A stretch of 7,488 bases of DNA from the NCBI GenBank assembly GCA_002428685.1, contig DIXL01000110.1, forward strand, positions 21,189 to 28,676. The letters are read 5' to 3'. Below are positions 1-6,204 of the stretch, one piece after another. This DNA comes from Cloacimonetes bacterium UBA6081. Its GTDB lineage: Bacteria; Cloacimonadota; Cloacimonadia; Cloacimonadales; Cloacimonadaceae. Every line of letters starts with the position of its first letter. The stretch's first letter is position 1. Position numbers and translations under genes: made by a program. A model generated the notes under the pieces. It had not been told where the DNA came from, made no database searches, and worked only from the letters and a program-made list of their open reading frames with translations.

Positions 1-43
1 AGTAAAAGAGTAAAAGAGGAAAAAGAGAGAAAAGACGAAAAGA
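1..43. repeat. Purine-only tract with an 8-bp tandem repeat
   Basis: The octamer AGTAAAAG occurs twice in tandem at 1-16. It is followed by a degenerate run of A and G, broken only by one C near 36, reaching about position 43. It lies downstream of the phosphofructokinase gene and is not part of any convincing reading frame. The left end is cut by the window, so the array may extend further. Strong strand asymmetry (purines on plus, pyrimidines on minus) is seen directly; a function is not evident. Confidence 0.6.
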
Positions 44-71
44 GATTTAGGATTTAGAATTTAGAATTTAG
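44..71. repeat. 7-bp tandem repeat, four copies
   Basis: Four contiguous heptamers read GATTTAG, GATTTAG, AATTTAG and AATTTAG at 44-50, 51-57, 58-64 and 65-71. Units differ only at the first base. Part of the noncoding patchwork downstream of the phosphofructokinase gene. Such short AT-rich arrays can change copy number by slippage, but no promoter or gene start is placed so that this would obviously switch expression. Confidence 0.75.
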
Positions 72-115
72 GATGGAGAAGTAATAGCTAAAGAATGTAT
101 TATGTGCCGAAATCA

Positions 116-142
116 ATCATGAAGATCATGTTAATCATATTA
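116..142. repeat. 9-bp tandem repeat, three copies
   Basis: Three contiguous nonamers share the core ATCAT: ATCATGAAG (116-124), ATCATGTTA (125-133) and ATCATATTA (134-142). A degenerate ATCA precedes them at 112-115. ATCATG/CATGAT also gives the region weak dyad symmetry, so it could be read as a poor hairpin, but the 9-bp periodicity explains it better. Confidence 0.65.
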
Positions 143-154
143 TCAGTGTTCAAT

Positions 155-174
155 TCTCTGCGTTTCTCTGTGTT
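155..174. repeat. 10-bp tandem repeat, two copies
   Basis: Decamers TCTCTGCGTT (155-164) and TCTCTGTGTT (165-174) are adjacent and differ at one base. They are followed directly by a run of nine A (176-184). That run is T9 on the minus strand, just downstream of the phosphofructokinase stop codon. No stable stem precedes the T run on the minus strand, so I do not call it an intrinsic terminator. From memory, phrases like this one recur in the intergenic DNA of several environmental bacterial lineages; this would need a genome-wide count. Confidence 0.6.
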
Positions 175-199
175 TAAAAAAAAATCTTTTCTATTATCC

Positions 200-1297
200 T
201 CAATCCCCCAGAGAAATACCCAAGCCCCGTGCAGTTTTCACCAAATCGGAATTGATATCCACCAGATTATAGGCCTGAATTGCATCTACTATTGGCACCG
301 CCACAATATTAGGATGGCGGTAGGCCACCATGTGTCCCCATTTGCCTTCCAGAACCATCTCAAAGGCTTTCACCCCAAATTGGGAAGCCAGAATACGATC
401 GAAGGCATTGGGTCTGCCACCCCGCTGTAAATGCCCCAGTATGGTTTCGCGGATATCGATAGTGCATCCGGCAGTTTTCAATTCATGCGACAGCCTAATT
501 CCTGCACCACCCAGCTTAATCTTCATAGCACCAGGTTCATCGTTTTCGCTAAAGCACAAGTTACCATCAAGAGGTATGGCTCCTTCGGCAATCACAATAT
601 TGGCAAAGCCGCGACCGTTGTCGATGCGCTGTTGGATGGCTTGCATCACTTTTTCGATACTATAGGGGACTTCCGGGATCAGGCAAACTTCTGCTCCACC
701 CGCAATAGAAGCATGCAGCGCAATCCAACCGGCATAACGTCCCATCACTTCCAAAATAAGAATGCGGTGATGGCTGGCAGCAGTGGTAACAAGTTTATCC
801 ACAGCATCTGTAGCCACATCCACCGCGGTTTGAAAGCCAAAGGTAAAATCTGTGTCCGAAAGGTCGTTATCAATAGTTTTGGGAACCCCGATAATGGGGC
901 AGCCAAGCTCAAAAAGCTGCTGAGAAATGCGTTGAGAGCCATCTCCACCAATGTTTATCACTGCTTCAATGCCCTGATAGCCAAGTCTGTTCATAAAATC
1001 CTGAGAGCGATCCACAGTCGTCCAGCTACCATCACTGTTTTTAACCGGCCAGGCAAAGGGCCCACCCTTGTTGGTGGTGCCGATGATGGTTCCACCTTGA
1101 ACATGGATACCAGCTACCTTATCCGGAGTGAGTTCCACCAAATGCATCGGATCACGTAAAATGCCATCGAAGGCATCTATACTGCCCAAAATCTCCCAAT
1201 TATGCTCAATTGAAGCGCGTTTCACGATAGCCCGGATCACTGCATTCAAACCGGGGCAATCGCCTCCCCCTGTTGCGATGAGCAATCTTTTTTTCAT
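200..1297 (-). CDS. pfkA: 6-phosphofructokinase, group III (mixed-type) family, predicted ATP-dependent
   Basis: Cytoplasmic enzyme of upper glycolysis, phosphorylating fructose 6-phosphate at C1; 365 residues, complete. The N-terminal glycine-rich phosphoryl-donor loop GGGDCPGLNA covers residues 10-19. GGDGS is at 117-121, and the catalytic loop PKTIDND is at 139-145, with Asp143 matching the E. coli base Asp127. MGR at 185-187 and GHLQRGG at 288-294 match the fructose 6-phosphate site. Gly120 (E. coli Gly104 position) is the residue of ATP users, whereas PPi enzymes have Asp there. Lys140 (E. coli Gly124 position) is the residue of PPi enzymes, giving the mixed signature seen in some group III and trypanosomatid ATP enzymes. 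The usual E. coli ATP-binding segment near Arg72 is replaced by GTTNKGGPF (residues 73-81). The start is ATG with GGAGGA six bases from it. It stands apart from the ABC operon. PPi use cannot be fully excluded without assay. Confidence 0.96.
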   Translation of the reverse strand: MKKRLLIATGGGDCPGLNAVIRAIVKRASIEHNWEILGSIDAFDGILRDPMHLVELTPDKVAGIHVQGGTIIGTTNKGGPFAWPVKNSDGSWTTVDRSQDFMNRLGYQGIEAVINIGGDGSQRISQQLFELGCPIIGVPKTIDNDLSDTDFTFGFQTAVDVATDAVDKLVTTAASHHRILILEVMGRYAGWIALHASIAGGAEVCLIPEVPYSIEKVMQAIQQRIDNGRGFANIVIAEGAIPLDGNLCFSENDEPGAMKIKLGGAGIRLSHELKTAGCTIDIRETILGHLQRGGRPNAFDRILASQFGVKAFEMVLEGKWGHMVAYRHPNIVAVPIVDAIQAYNLVDINSDLVKTARGLGISLGD

Positions 1298-1300
1298 TAT

Positions 1301-1306
1301 TCCTCC
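1301..1306 (-). promoter_or_regulatory. Ribosome binding site of the phosphofructokinase gene
   Basis: On the minus strand GGAGGA is followed by ATA and then the ATG at 1297-1295. This is the strongest Shine-Dalgarno match in the window, and it fixes the start codon. Confidence 0.75.
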
Positions 1307-1323
1307 ACTGTAAGTATCTTTGT

Positions 1324-1353
1324 ATTGTGCCTATGTATATAGTGTCCTGTCAA
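1324..1353 (-). promoter_or_regulatory. Candidate sigma-70-type promoter for the phosphofructokinase gene
   Basis: The minus strand has a perfect -35 hexamer TTGACA (1353-1348). After 18 bp comes CACAAT (1329-1324), matching TATAAT at four of six positions. Transcription would start near 1316, giving an 18-20-base leader that includes the GGAGGA site. A TATATA stretch at about 1335-1340 lies inside the spacer and could be an alternative -10 with a different -35. Consensus match only. Confidence 0.4.
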
Positions 1354-1410
1354 GTTAATTTCGGGGGGATGCGTGTGCTAAAGGCGTGATGGGACAAGAC
1401 ATCTATATCA

Positions 1411-1553
1411 TTGTCTTCCCCGCGGAGGCGGGAATCAAGCCATTTATTGTTTATAAAGCACGACAGATGTCCTTCTGTTTCACAATATGAAAGATGCACT
1501 ATCCCTGAAGCGATTTTATGGGCTGGATTCCCGCCTCCGCAGGAACGACAGTA
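1411..1553. repeat. REPIN-like element: two inverted REP-type palindromes
   Basis: Two arms of about 32 bp, at 1411-1442 and 1521-1553, are imperfect reverse complements. Both contain the exact 15-mer GCGGAGGCGGGAATC (1422-1436 on plus, 1540-1526 on minus). Each arm is itself a small palindrome. Left: TTCCCCGC/GCGGGAA with a GGAG loop (1416-1434, one bulged C). Right: TTCCCGC/GCAGGAA with a CTCC loop (1528-1545, one mismatch). The pattern ATTCCC-N8-GGGAAT recalls Neisseria dRS3, and the inverted pair of palindromes recalls REPIN doublets mobilised in trans by RAYT transposases. It lies just past the end of the ABC operon, where REP hairpins often protect mRNA 3' ends. No T run follows either hairpin on the minus strand, so an intrinsic terminator is not supported. 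The rest of the 1298-1596 gap holds only the promoter described above. Confidence 0.65.
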
Positions 1554-1596
1554 ATTCTTTTTACGCCATAAGTTATTTAACAAGACAATAGACTCC

Positions 1597-2019
1597 TTAT
1601 TTATCCCGCAAAATTAGCGTGCGGTATCCGGAAAGCTCTGTAAAGCCAAATTTCTCATAGAGATGCCAGGCAGCATAATTATCCACATGCACTTCCAGTT
1701 TGGCCTGATAGCCGTATTCACCTGCAATTTTAACGCTTTCCACCATCAACATCGTTCCAATCCCCTGATTTTGCTTTTGCGGGTTAACGGCCATGTGATG
1801 AATGTAAAGCCGTCGGTAATCGTGATTTACCCACACAGCTCCAAGCAATTCTTCATCATCTGATGCAATAATAATAGTTCCGGTATGTTGCAGACTAAAT
1901 TGCACCGCTTCAAAGCTATCCTTGCGAGCCGGGTTGCTGATTCCGGTATTTTGCCAAAGGACAAGCAGTTTGTCGTAAAGCTCTTTGCTTAGCTCTTTTA
2001 CTCGTTCCAATGTAACCAT
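1597..2019 (-). CDS. GNAT-family N-acetyltransferase
   Basis: Small cytoplasmic acetyl-CoA-dependent transferase; the acceptor is unknown. Residue numbers below count from the ATG at 2019 (140 aa). Motif A is IHHMAVNPQKQNQGIG near 73-88, with the QNQGIG (83-88) that fits the Q/R-x-x-G-x-G/A acetyl-CoA pyrophosphate loop. Motif B is VHVDNYAAWHLYEKFGF near 110-126, the usual N-x-x-A-x-x-x-Y-x-x-x-G-F ending. A TTG at 2028-2026 in the same frame would add three residues and overlap the upstream TGA (TTGA). AGGGA lies 2 bases from the TTG and 11 from the ATG, so neither spacing is ideal, and I prefer ATG. It is the last gene of the six-gene operon, five bases after the DUF4340 stop. Nothing in the sequence ties it to transport. 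It is not recognisable as RimI or another named member. Confidence 0.87.
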   Translation of the reverse strand: MVTLERVKELSKELYDKLLVLWQNTGISNPARKDSFEAVQFSLQHTGTIIIASDDEELLGAVWVNHDYRRLYIHHMAVNPQKQNQGIGTMLMVESVKIAGEYGYQAKLEVHVDNYAAWHLYEKFGFTELSGYRTLILRDK

Positions 2020-2024
2020 TACAG

Positions 2025-2945
2025 TCAATATCCCTGCATTTTAAACACATCGGGATGCCTGGTAAAGCGGAAAACGGAATTCCATACCACCACAAACAAC
2101 ACAGTGGGATCATCGTCAACCATCATCAGATAGCTTCCTTCCTGGTAGTCAACAAACTTTAATACCTGAGTGCGGTTGTTGGATAAGGATAGTTTCACCG
2201 TGCAGTAGGGCTCCTGGAATTTGGCGATCCATTCGTTTTCCACATCATCAATAAAGACGTAGGTATCCAAATTTGCCAGGATGTTCAGGATTTTTATCAA
2301 GGCAATGTTATTGGTATTGACCAGGAAGTCATTTGCTTTGTCTTTAAAGAACCAATCGTAATCCTTGCGGGTAAGCGTGTATTTGTTTTTGGGGTGGCTA
2401 ACCTCAATTTTCAGCAGGTCGTCCTCTATATGGCTAACCACATGCGGAGAGCGCCAGGTATGCAGCTCTGTGGTATATACATTGGTTACCTTGGCTTTCA
2501 ATTGGTAAATCTTGTTCGAGCCTGCATAGCGGAAATAATCATAAGGATTTCCCAGATTGCTAAAAAGCACCCGGATGCTCTTTTTGTCATTAGCAATCAC
2601 CAATTGCAGCGTTTCCTGTTCTTTCTGCTGGAATCGCTCTATCGCTTCTTTACCGGTGCCCATTGGGGTTTTGGAATATGAACCGCTTACCACATCCCGA
2701 AACAGGGATTGAATCTTCAGGGTGTCTGCGGCCCAAGTAACAGGATGAACCAGGGTCCACACGTTATTTTTCTTCACTATTTTTATGGTATCTGCGGCGT
2801 TGAACAATTCAATCCTGTTTACAGAAAGCGTGTCTATATCAAATACTTTGGCGGTGCGCTCGATGGGGCGTTTATTTTTCAGAAAGAAAAATGCTGCAAC
2901 AAGCAGAATCAGAATGATTAGCAGAATAAGTCTATTCTTCTTCAT
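2025..2945 (-). CDS. DUF4340 domain-containing membrane-anchored protein
   Basis: A 306-residue protein with a short basic start (MKKNR), one transmembrane segment at about 6-22, and the rest outside the cytoplasmic membrane. The early part, around 40-85 (WTLVHPVTWAADTLKIQSLF), has the pattern typical of DUF4340: a W-x-L-x-x-P strand followed by a helix that starts with an Asp/Leu pair. A second similar unit begins near 190 (YDWFFKDKANDFLVNTNNI), consistent with the internally repeated architecture of the family. The domain has no known enzymatic motif, and I see no catalytic residues. It overlaps the GldG-type gene by 14 bp, and AGAGGGG four bases before the ATG supports the start. Proteins of this family commonly follow GldG-like genes, so it is probably an accessory subunit of the same ABC complex; its precise role is unknown. 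Confidence 0.87.
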   Translation of the reverse strand: MKKNRLILLIILILLVAAFFFLKNKRPIERTAKVFDIDTLSVNRIELFNAADTIKIVKKNNVWTLVHPVTWAADTLKIQSLFRDVVSGSYSKTPMGTGKEAIERFQQKEQETLQLVIANDKKSIRVLFSNLGNPYDYFRYAGSNKIYQLKAKVTNVYTTELHTWRSPHVVSHIEDDLLKIEVSHPKNKYTLTRKDYDWFFKDKANDFLVNTNNIALIKILNILANLDTYVFIDDVENEWIAKFQEPYCTVKLSLSNNRTQVLKFVDYQEGSYLMMVDDDPTVLFVVVWNSVFRFTRHPDVFKMQGY

Positions 2946-4506
2946 TATCCCCTCTTTGCATTTGTTTCCGCCGTAAAGCTATGAAGCCGCCGATGATGAT
3001 CAGGATCAATGAAGGCAGCACTGTGGCAGTAATTTTGATGCCAAGCTTCATCCGTCGCTCTGTTTTTCCCGGATCGCCCCACATTAGCTCATGTTTATTC
3101 ATATAGTAGGGAATATCCAGAATGCTTTTTTGCATGTGGCGCGAACGGATGTTAATCATAGTTTCGCGATCCAACAGCCAGTCCACAGCATTTAAGATTA
3201 TGTAATAGCGATCTTTATAGATGTCTTTTTCCGGATCTATATACAGCTCTCTATCGCCATATACCACCATCTTTCCGTCCTGGACTTCAGGTTTAAACCC
3301 GGGCATCTGATACTCTGGCTTATCTTTAAAATAACTTTCCATTCTGCCATGAACAATTGCGCCTAATGGGATGGGAGGATTCTTGAATTTCTCCGGATCG
3401 GGATTATAAAATAGCCCTGTATCCAGCTCGTAATCCGGCCCTTCCAACAAAGCACTGTTGGCAGAAGTGGCAAGAATTGTCTGGAAGTCCAATCCCTGTT
3501 TTTTCTTAAAGATTATGCCACTGCCCATATACATTACGATATTGGAGATATTACGCGTAATTGGATGTTGTGTTCCGCGCAGCACAGGATAAATTGGAAA
3601 GGATATATTGGTATCCACACCCATTTGCCGTGAATCGCAAAAGATATCCATGGCGATTGAAGGGCTGAATTTAACCCCATAATTCTCGAAGAACTCAAAC
3701 ATGTTGGATTGCAGCTCCATTACAGAATTACCGTCTGAGACAATTTTATCCTGCATTAGCACCAGTTTGCCGCCATTCATGATATATTGATCCAGATTGT
3801 ATAGCTGGGTTGCACTTAAGCTATCATAACCGGCATGAAAAATCATGACTTCTGTCTGTTTGGGAGGAGTATAAAGGTCGGTGAAAGTTACGTTAAAGTT
3901 AGCCTTCAGGGCTTCTTCATAGGCCTGTTTGGGCATAAAGGAATAAAGGGTATCGGCAAAAGCGGTAATCTCCGGCAAAGTATAGCGCGATAGCTTTTGA
4001 ATTCTTAAAGTAAGCTCATATTCCAGTTTAGCCTGCATATTGGGGATCAGCGTGATGGAATCGTAATTTCCCTGATACTCAAACACCGCACCATAAACCA
4101 CCTCCTTACTGGTGGTTTTATCGTTCTCAAAGATGCGGAAATACATGCTTCCCAAGCCATATTGCTGTGCTTGGTTTTTTAGTTCTTCCAAACTGAGACC
4201 GGTGATGTATTCGTAATGGAATTTCCCCCTGCCTGCCAGCTTATATTCTGTTAACAAATCCCGAACATAGCGATCCAGAGTAGTCATTTGAGAGGGTAAC
4301 TCTTTACTGGTATATATTTTTACCACCATGTTATCCTGCAGCTTGCGAACAGCATCCTTGCTGACCCGTGTAAGTGAATACACTTTATTTTTGGAGAAAT
4401 CCAGTCTGATTTTTGCATAGGAACCCACAAGCAGCACCATTAGCACAATTGCCAGCTTTATTACCAGCCCGATTACGATAGATCTGGTTTTCTTGGCCTG
4501 TTTCAT
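2932..4506 (-). CDS. gldG: GldG-type ABC transporter auxiliary protein
   Basis: A 524-residue protein with a transmembrane segment at about 9-29, a long periplasmic region, and a second transmembrane segment at about 489-511, followed by a basic-then-acidic cytoplasmic tail. After the first helix, the sequence around 33-71 (RLDFSKNKVYSLTRVSKDAVRKL, then VVKIYTSKELPS) is the hallmark N-terminal block of the GldG/ABC-transport-auxiliary family. KLEYELTLRIQKL at 160-172 and YIMNGGKLVLMQD at 241-253 match the later conserved blocks. The last block, near 429-455 (DRYYIILNAVDWLLDRETMINIRSR), precedes the C-terminal helix. It starts directly after the permease stop (TAGATG) with AGGAG seven bases upstream, so translation is coupled. 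The gene symbol names the family only: gliding is not implied, since homologues occur in non-gliding bacteria. It probably acts as a periplasmic partner of the permease. Confidence 0.88.
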   Translation of the reverse strand: MKQAKKTRSIVIGLVIKLAIVLMVLLVGSYAKIRLDFSKNKVYSLTRVSKDAVRKLQDNMVVKIYTSKELPSQMTTLDRYVRDLLTEYKLAGRGKFHYEYITGLSLEELKNQAQQYGLGSMYFRIFENDKTTSKEVVYGAVFEYQGNYDSITLIPNMQAKLEYELTLRIQKLSRYTLPEITAFADTLYSFMPKQAYEEALKANFNVTFTDLYTPPKQTEVMIFHAGYDSLSATQLYNLDQYIMNGGKLVLMQDKIVSDGNSVMELQSNMFEFFENYGVKFSPSIAMDIFCDSRQMGVDTNISFPIYPVLRGTQHPITRNISNIVMYMGSGIIFKKKQGLDFQTILATSANSALLEGPDYELDTGLFYNPDPEKFKNPPIPLGAIVHGRMESYFKDKPEYQMPGFKPEVQDGKMVVYGDRELYIDPEKDIYKDRYYIILNAVDWLLDRETMINIRSRHMQKSILDIPYYMNKHELMWGDPGKTERRMKLGIKITATVLPSLILIIIGGFIALRRKQMQRGDNEEE

Positions 4507-5229
4507 CTATCGCTCCTGCATCATATTGCGAGATTGCAAATTAAACTCGGCCAGCAAGGCAAAAACAACCGTTACCGCAATGAAGAACAAGATATCACGT
4601 GAATCTATCACGCCTTTCAGGAAACTTGTAAGGTGAAAATCGAAGCTGAGATATTGAATTGGACCCACTACGCTATAAGGCACCATGGGCATCAAAAACT
4701 TCAGCACGTAAAACACGCCGGAGATCAGTAAGGCCAAAACAAAAGCCAGAATTTGATTGCTGGGGATGCTGGAAGCAAATACTCCAATGGAAACATAAGC
4801 CATTCCTGCCAGCACCAAGCCAATATAACCACAAATTATCGTGCCATAATCTATCCCTTCTCCAAAGACAATAATTATTCCGAAAAACACCAAGCTCAAG
4901 GCAATCATGGTTTTTAGCTGCAACATGGCTGCCAAAATCTTGCCCCAAACTATGGAGGATAATTTGATTGGCAAGGTAGATAGCAATTCCAGCGTTCCGT
5001 TTTGCCGTTCTTTGGCAATGCTGCCCATGGTGATGGCAGGGATGTAAAACAGGAAGATAACATGAATCACTTCAAACAGAAAGCGCAGTTCTGCCAGGGC
5101 AATCTTGAACAACAAATTGGAGAAAATAAGGCCAGAGATCACCAAAAACAAGGTAAATACTATATAAGTCGAGACAGAGCGCATTGCAAGCTGAAATTCT
5201 TTGATGGCTATGATAAACATGGCTTTCAT
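4507..5229 (-). CDS. ABC-2 type transporter permease (GldF-like)
   Basis: A 240-residue integral inner-membrane protein with six hydrophobic segments: about 21-43, 51-71, 99-122, 128-152, 158-180 and 212-230. Between the second and third helices, MGSIAKERQNGTLELLSTLPI (68-88) is the diagnostic ABC-2 coupling segment (E-R-x-x-G-T-L-E-x-L-x-x-x-P) that contacts the ATPase. Length and topology match GldF/NosY-type half-size permeases, which act as dimers. The ATG overlaps the ATPase stop (ATGA, 5229-5226), and GAGG lies seven bases upstream. A second in-frame ATG at 5220-5218 is possible but less well placed. The ATPase before it and the GldG-type gene directly after it define the core A-F-G exporter. 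Substrate not inferable. Confidence 0.92.
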   Translation of the reverse strand: MKAMFIIAIKEFQLAMRSVSTYIVFTLFLVISGLIFSNLLFKIALAELRFLFEVIHVIFLFYIPAITMGSIAKERQNGTLELLSTLPIKLSSIVWGKILAAMLQLKTMIALSLVFFGIIIVFGEGIDYGTIICGYIGLVLAGMAYVSIGVFASSIPSNQILAFVLALLISGVFYVLKFLMPMVPYSVVGPIQYLSFDFHLTSFLKGVIDSRDILFFIAVTVVFALLAEFNLQSRNMMQER

Positions 5230-6194
5230 GGCTGTTCCTCAAGTACTGGTAGTTCGTTTGTTTCTGTGTTTTCTCCGGTAAGTTCGTGAAAAATGGATTC
5301 CAGGCTCTTCTTAATTACCGCCAGTTCCAAAATTAACCAACCCTTTTGGCTGATAAATTTTGCCAATTCCTGCCGCAGATCAAGCTCTGTAGTATCGTAT
5401 ATGTTTACTATGCAATTCGTTTCATTCTGGCTGACAATATCCATCTCTATGCCCGGATGTTGCAGGATAAATTCGCTAAAGTCAATAGCTTCGCCCTGCA
5501 CTTCCAGATTTAGATAGGAGCTATTCTTTAGGTAATTCGGCAGGTTATCTTTGCGGTCATCCACAATAATTTTACCCTTGTTGATAATCACCACCCTATC
5601 GCACAGAGCCTGCACTTCCTGCATAATGTGGCTGGACAAAATCACCATCTTTTCGCGTCCCAGGGTGCGGATCAATTCCCTGATTTCCATTATCTGATTT
5701 GGATCCAAACCCGAGGTAGGTTCATCCAGAATCAGAATGCGGGGATCATGCAAAATGGCTTGTGCCAATCCAGTGCGCTGACGGTAACCCTTGGAAAGTG
5801 TGCCAATCCGCTGATGCAGAACTTCTTTCAGGCCACAATTCTGCACCACAAAATTACGACGTTGAACAAAGATATCATGCTTCATCCCCCGCAAAGCAGC
5901 AATATAGGCCAAAGCTTCCGCCACGCTCATATCATCATAAAGCGGGTTTTGCTCCGGTAGATAACCTATCTGACTGCTGGCTTTTATAGGGTCATCAAAG
6001 ATACTCTCCCCATCAAGCTCAATGGTTCCGGAGTTTGGCTGCAAATACCCCACCAGCATTCTTAGGGTAGTAGTTTTGCCCGCACCATTAGGCCCCAGAA
6101 AACCCATGATTTCTTTGTCGGCAATGTTAAAACTGATTTCATCTACTGCTTTGATCTCTCCAAAGCTACGGCTAAGCTTTTTAATACTAATCAT
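5226..6194 (-). CDS. ABC transporter ATP-binding protein (GldA-like)
   Basis: The cytoplasmic motor subunit of an ABC-2 exporter; 322 residues. All nucleotide-binding motifs are intact: Walker A GPNGAGKTT (34-42), Q-loop EQ (81-82), signature LSKGYRQR (133-140), Walker B ILILDEP (153-159) with catalytic Glu158, D-loop SGLD (161-164) and H-loop His189. The signature LSKGYRQR is the form common in GldA and other ABC-2 ATPases, rather than the LSGGQ of MacB-type proteins. Residues from about 215 on form a C-terminal regulatory-type domain like those of GldA and NatA relatives, ending in an acidic tail rich in Glu. The ATG is preceded by AGGG nine bases away. It starts ten bases after the adaptor stop and overlaps the permease by four bases. 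Function as an ATPase is certain; the cargo is not known. Confidence 0.97.
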   Translation of the reverse strand: MISIKKLSRSFGEIKAVDEISFNIADKEIMGFLGPNGAGKTTTLRMLVGYLQPNSGTIELDGESIFDDPIKASSQIGYLPEQNPLYDDMSVAEALAYIAALRGMKHDIFVQRRNFVVQNCGLKEVLHQRIGTLSKGYRQRTGLAQAILHDPRILILDEPTSGLDPNQIMEIRELIRTLGREKMVILSSHIMQEVQALCDRVVIINKGKIIVDDRKDNLPNYLKNSSYLNLEVQGEAIDFSEFILQHPGIEMDIVSQNETNCIVNIYDTTELDLRQELAKFISQKGWLILELAVIKKSLESIFHELTGENTETNELPVLEEQP

Positions 6195-6204
6195 ATAGCT
6201 TACC

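Noticed and set aside
176..200. T9 run on the minus strand just after the phosphofructokinase stop, as an intrinsic terminator.
   Set aside because: The bases before the T run (GATAATAGAAAAGA on the minus strand) form no stable GC stem, so termination here cannot be supported.
431..1159. A long plus-strand open frame (242 codons) antisense to the phosphofructokinase gene.
   Set aside because: The minus-strand protein has all phosphofructokinase motifs in order. The plus-strand product shows no domain, is not preceded by a ribosome binding site, and its length is explained by the codon composition of the real gene.
1350..1583. A 77-codon open frame on the minus strand between the phosphofructokinase and acetyltransferase genes.
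   Set aside because: It runs straight through both REP-like arms, which supply its GGGNPAHKI and DSRLRGEDN peptides. It has no ribosome binding site and no family resemblance, so it is repeat-derived noise.
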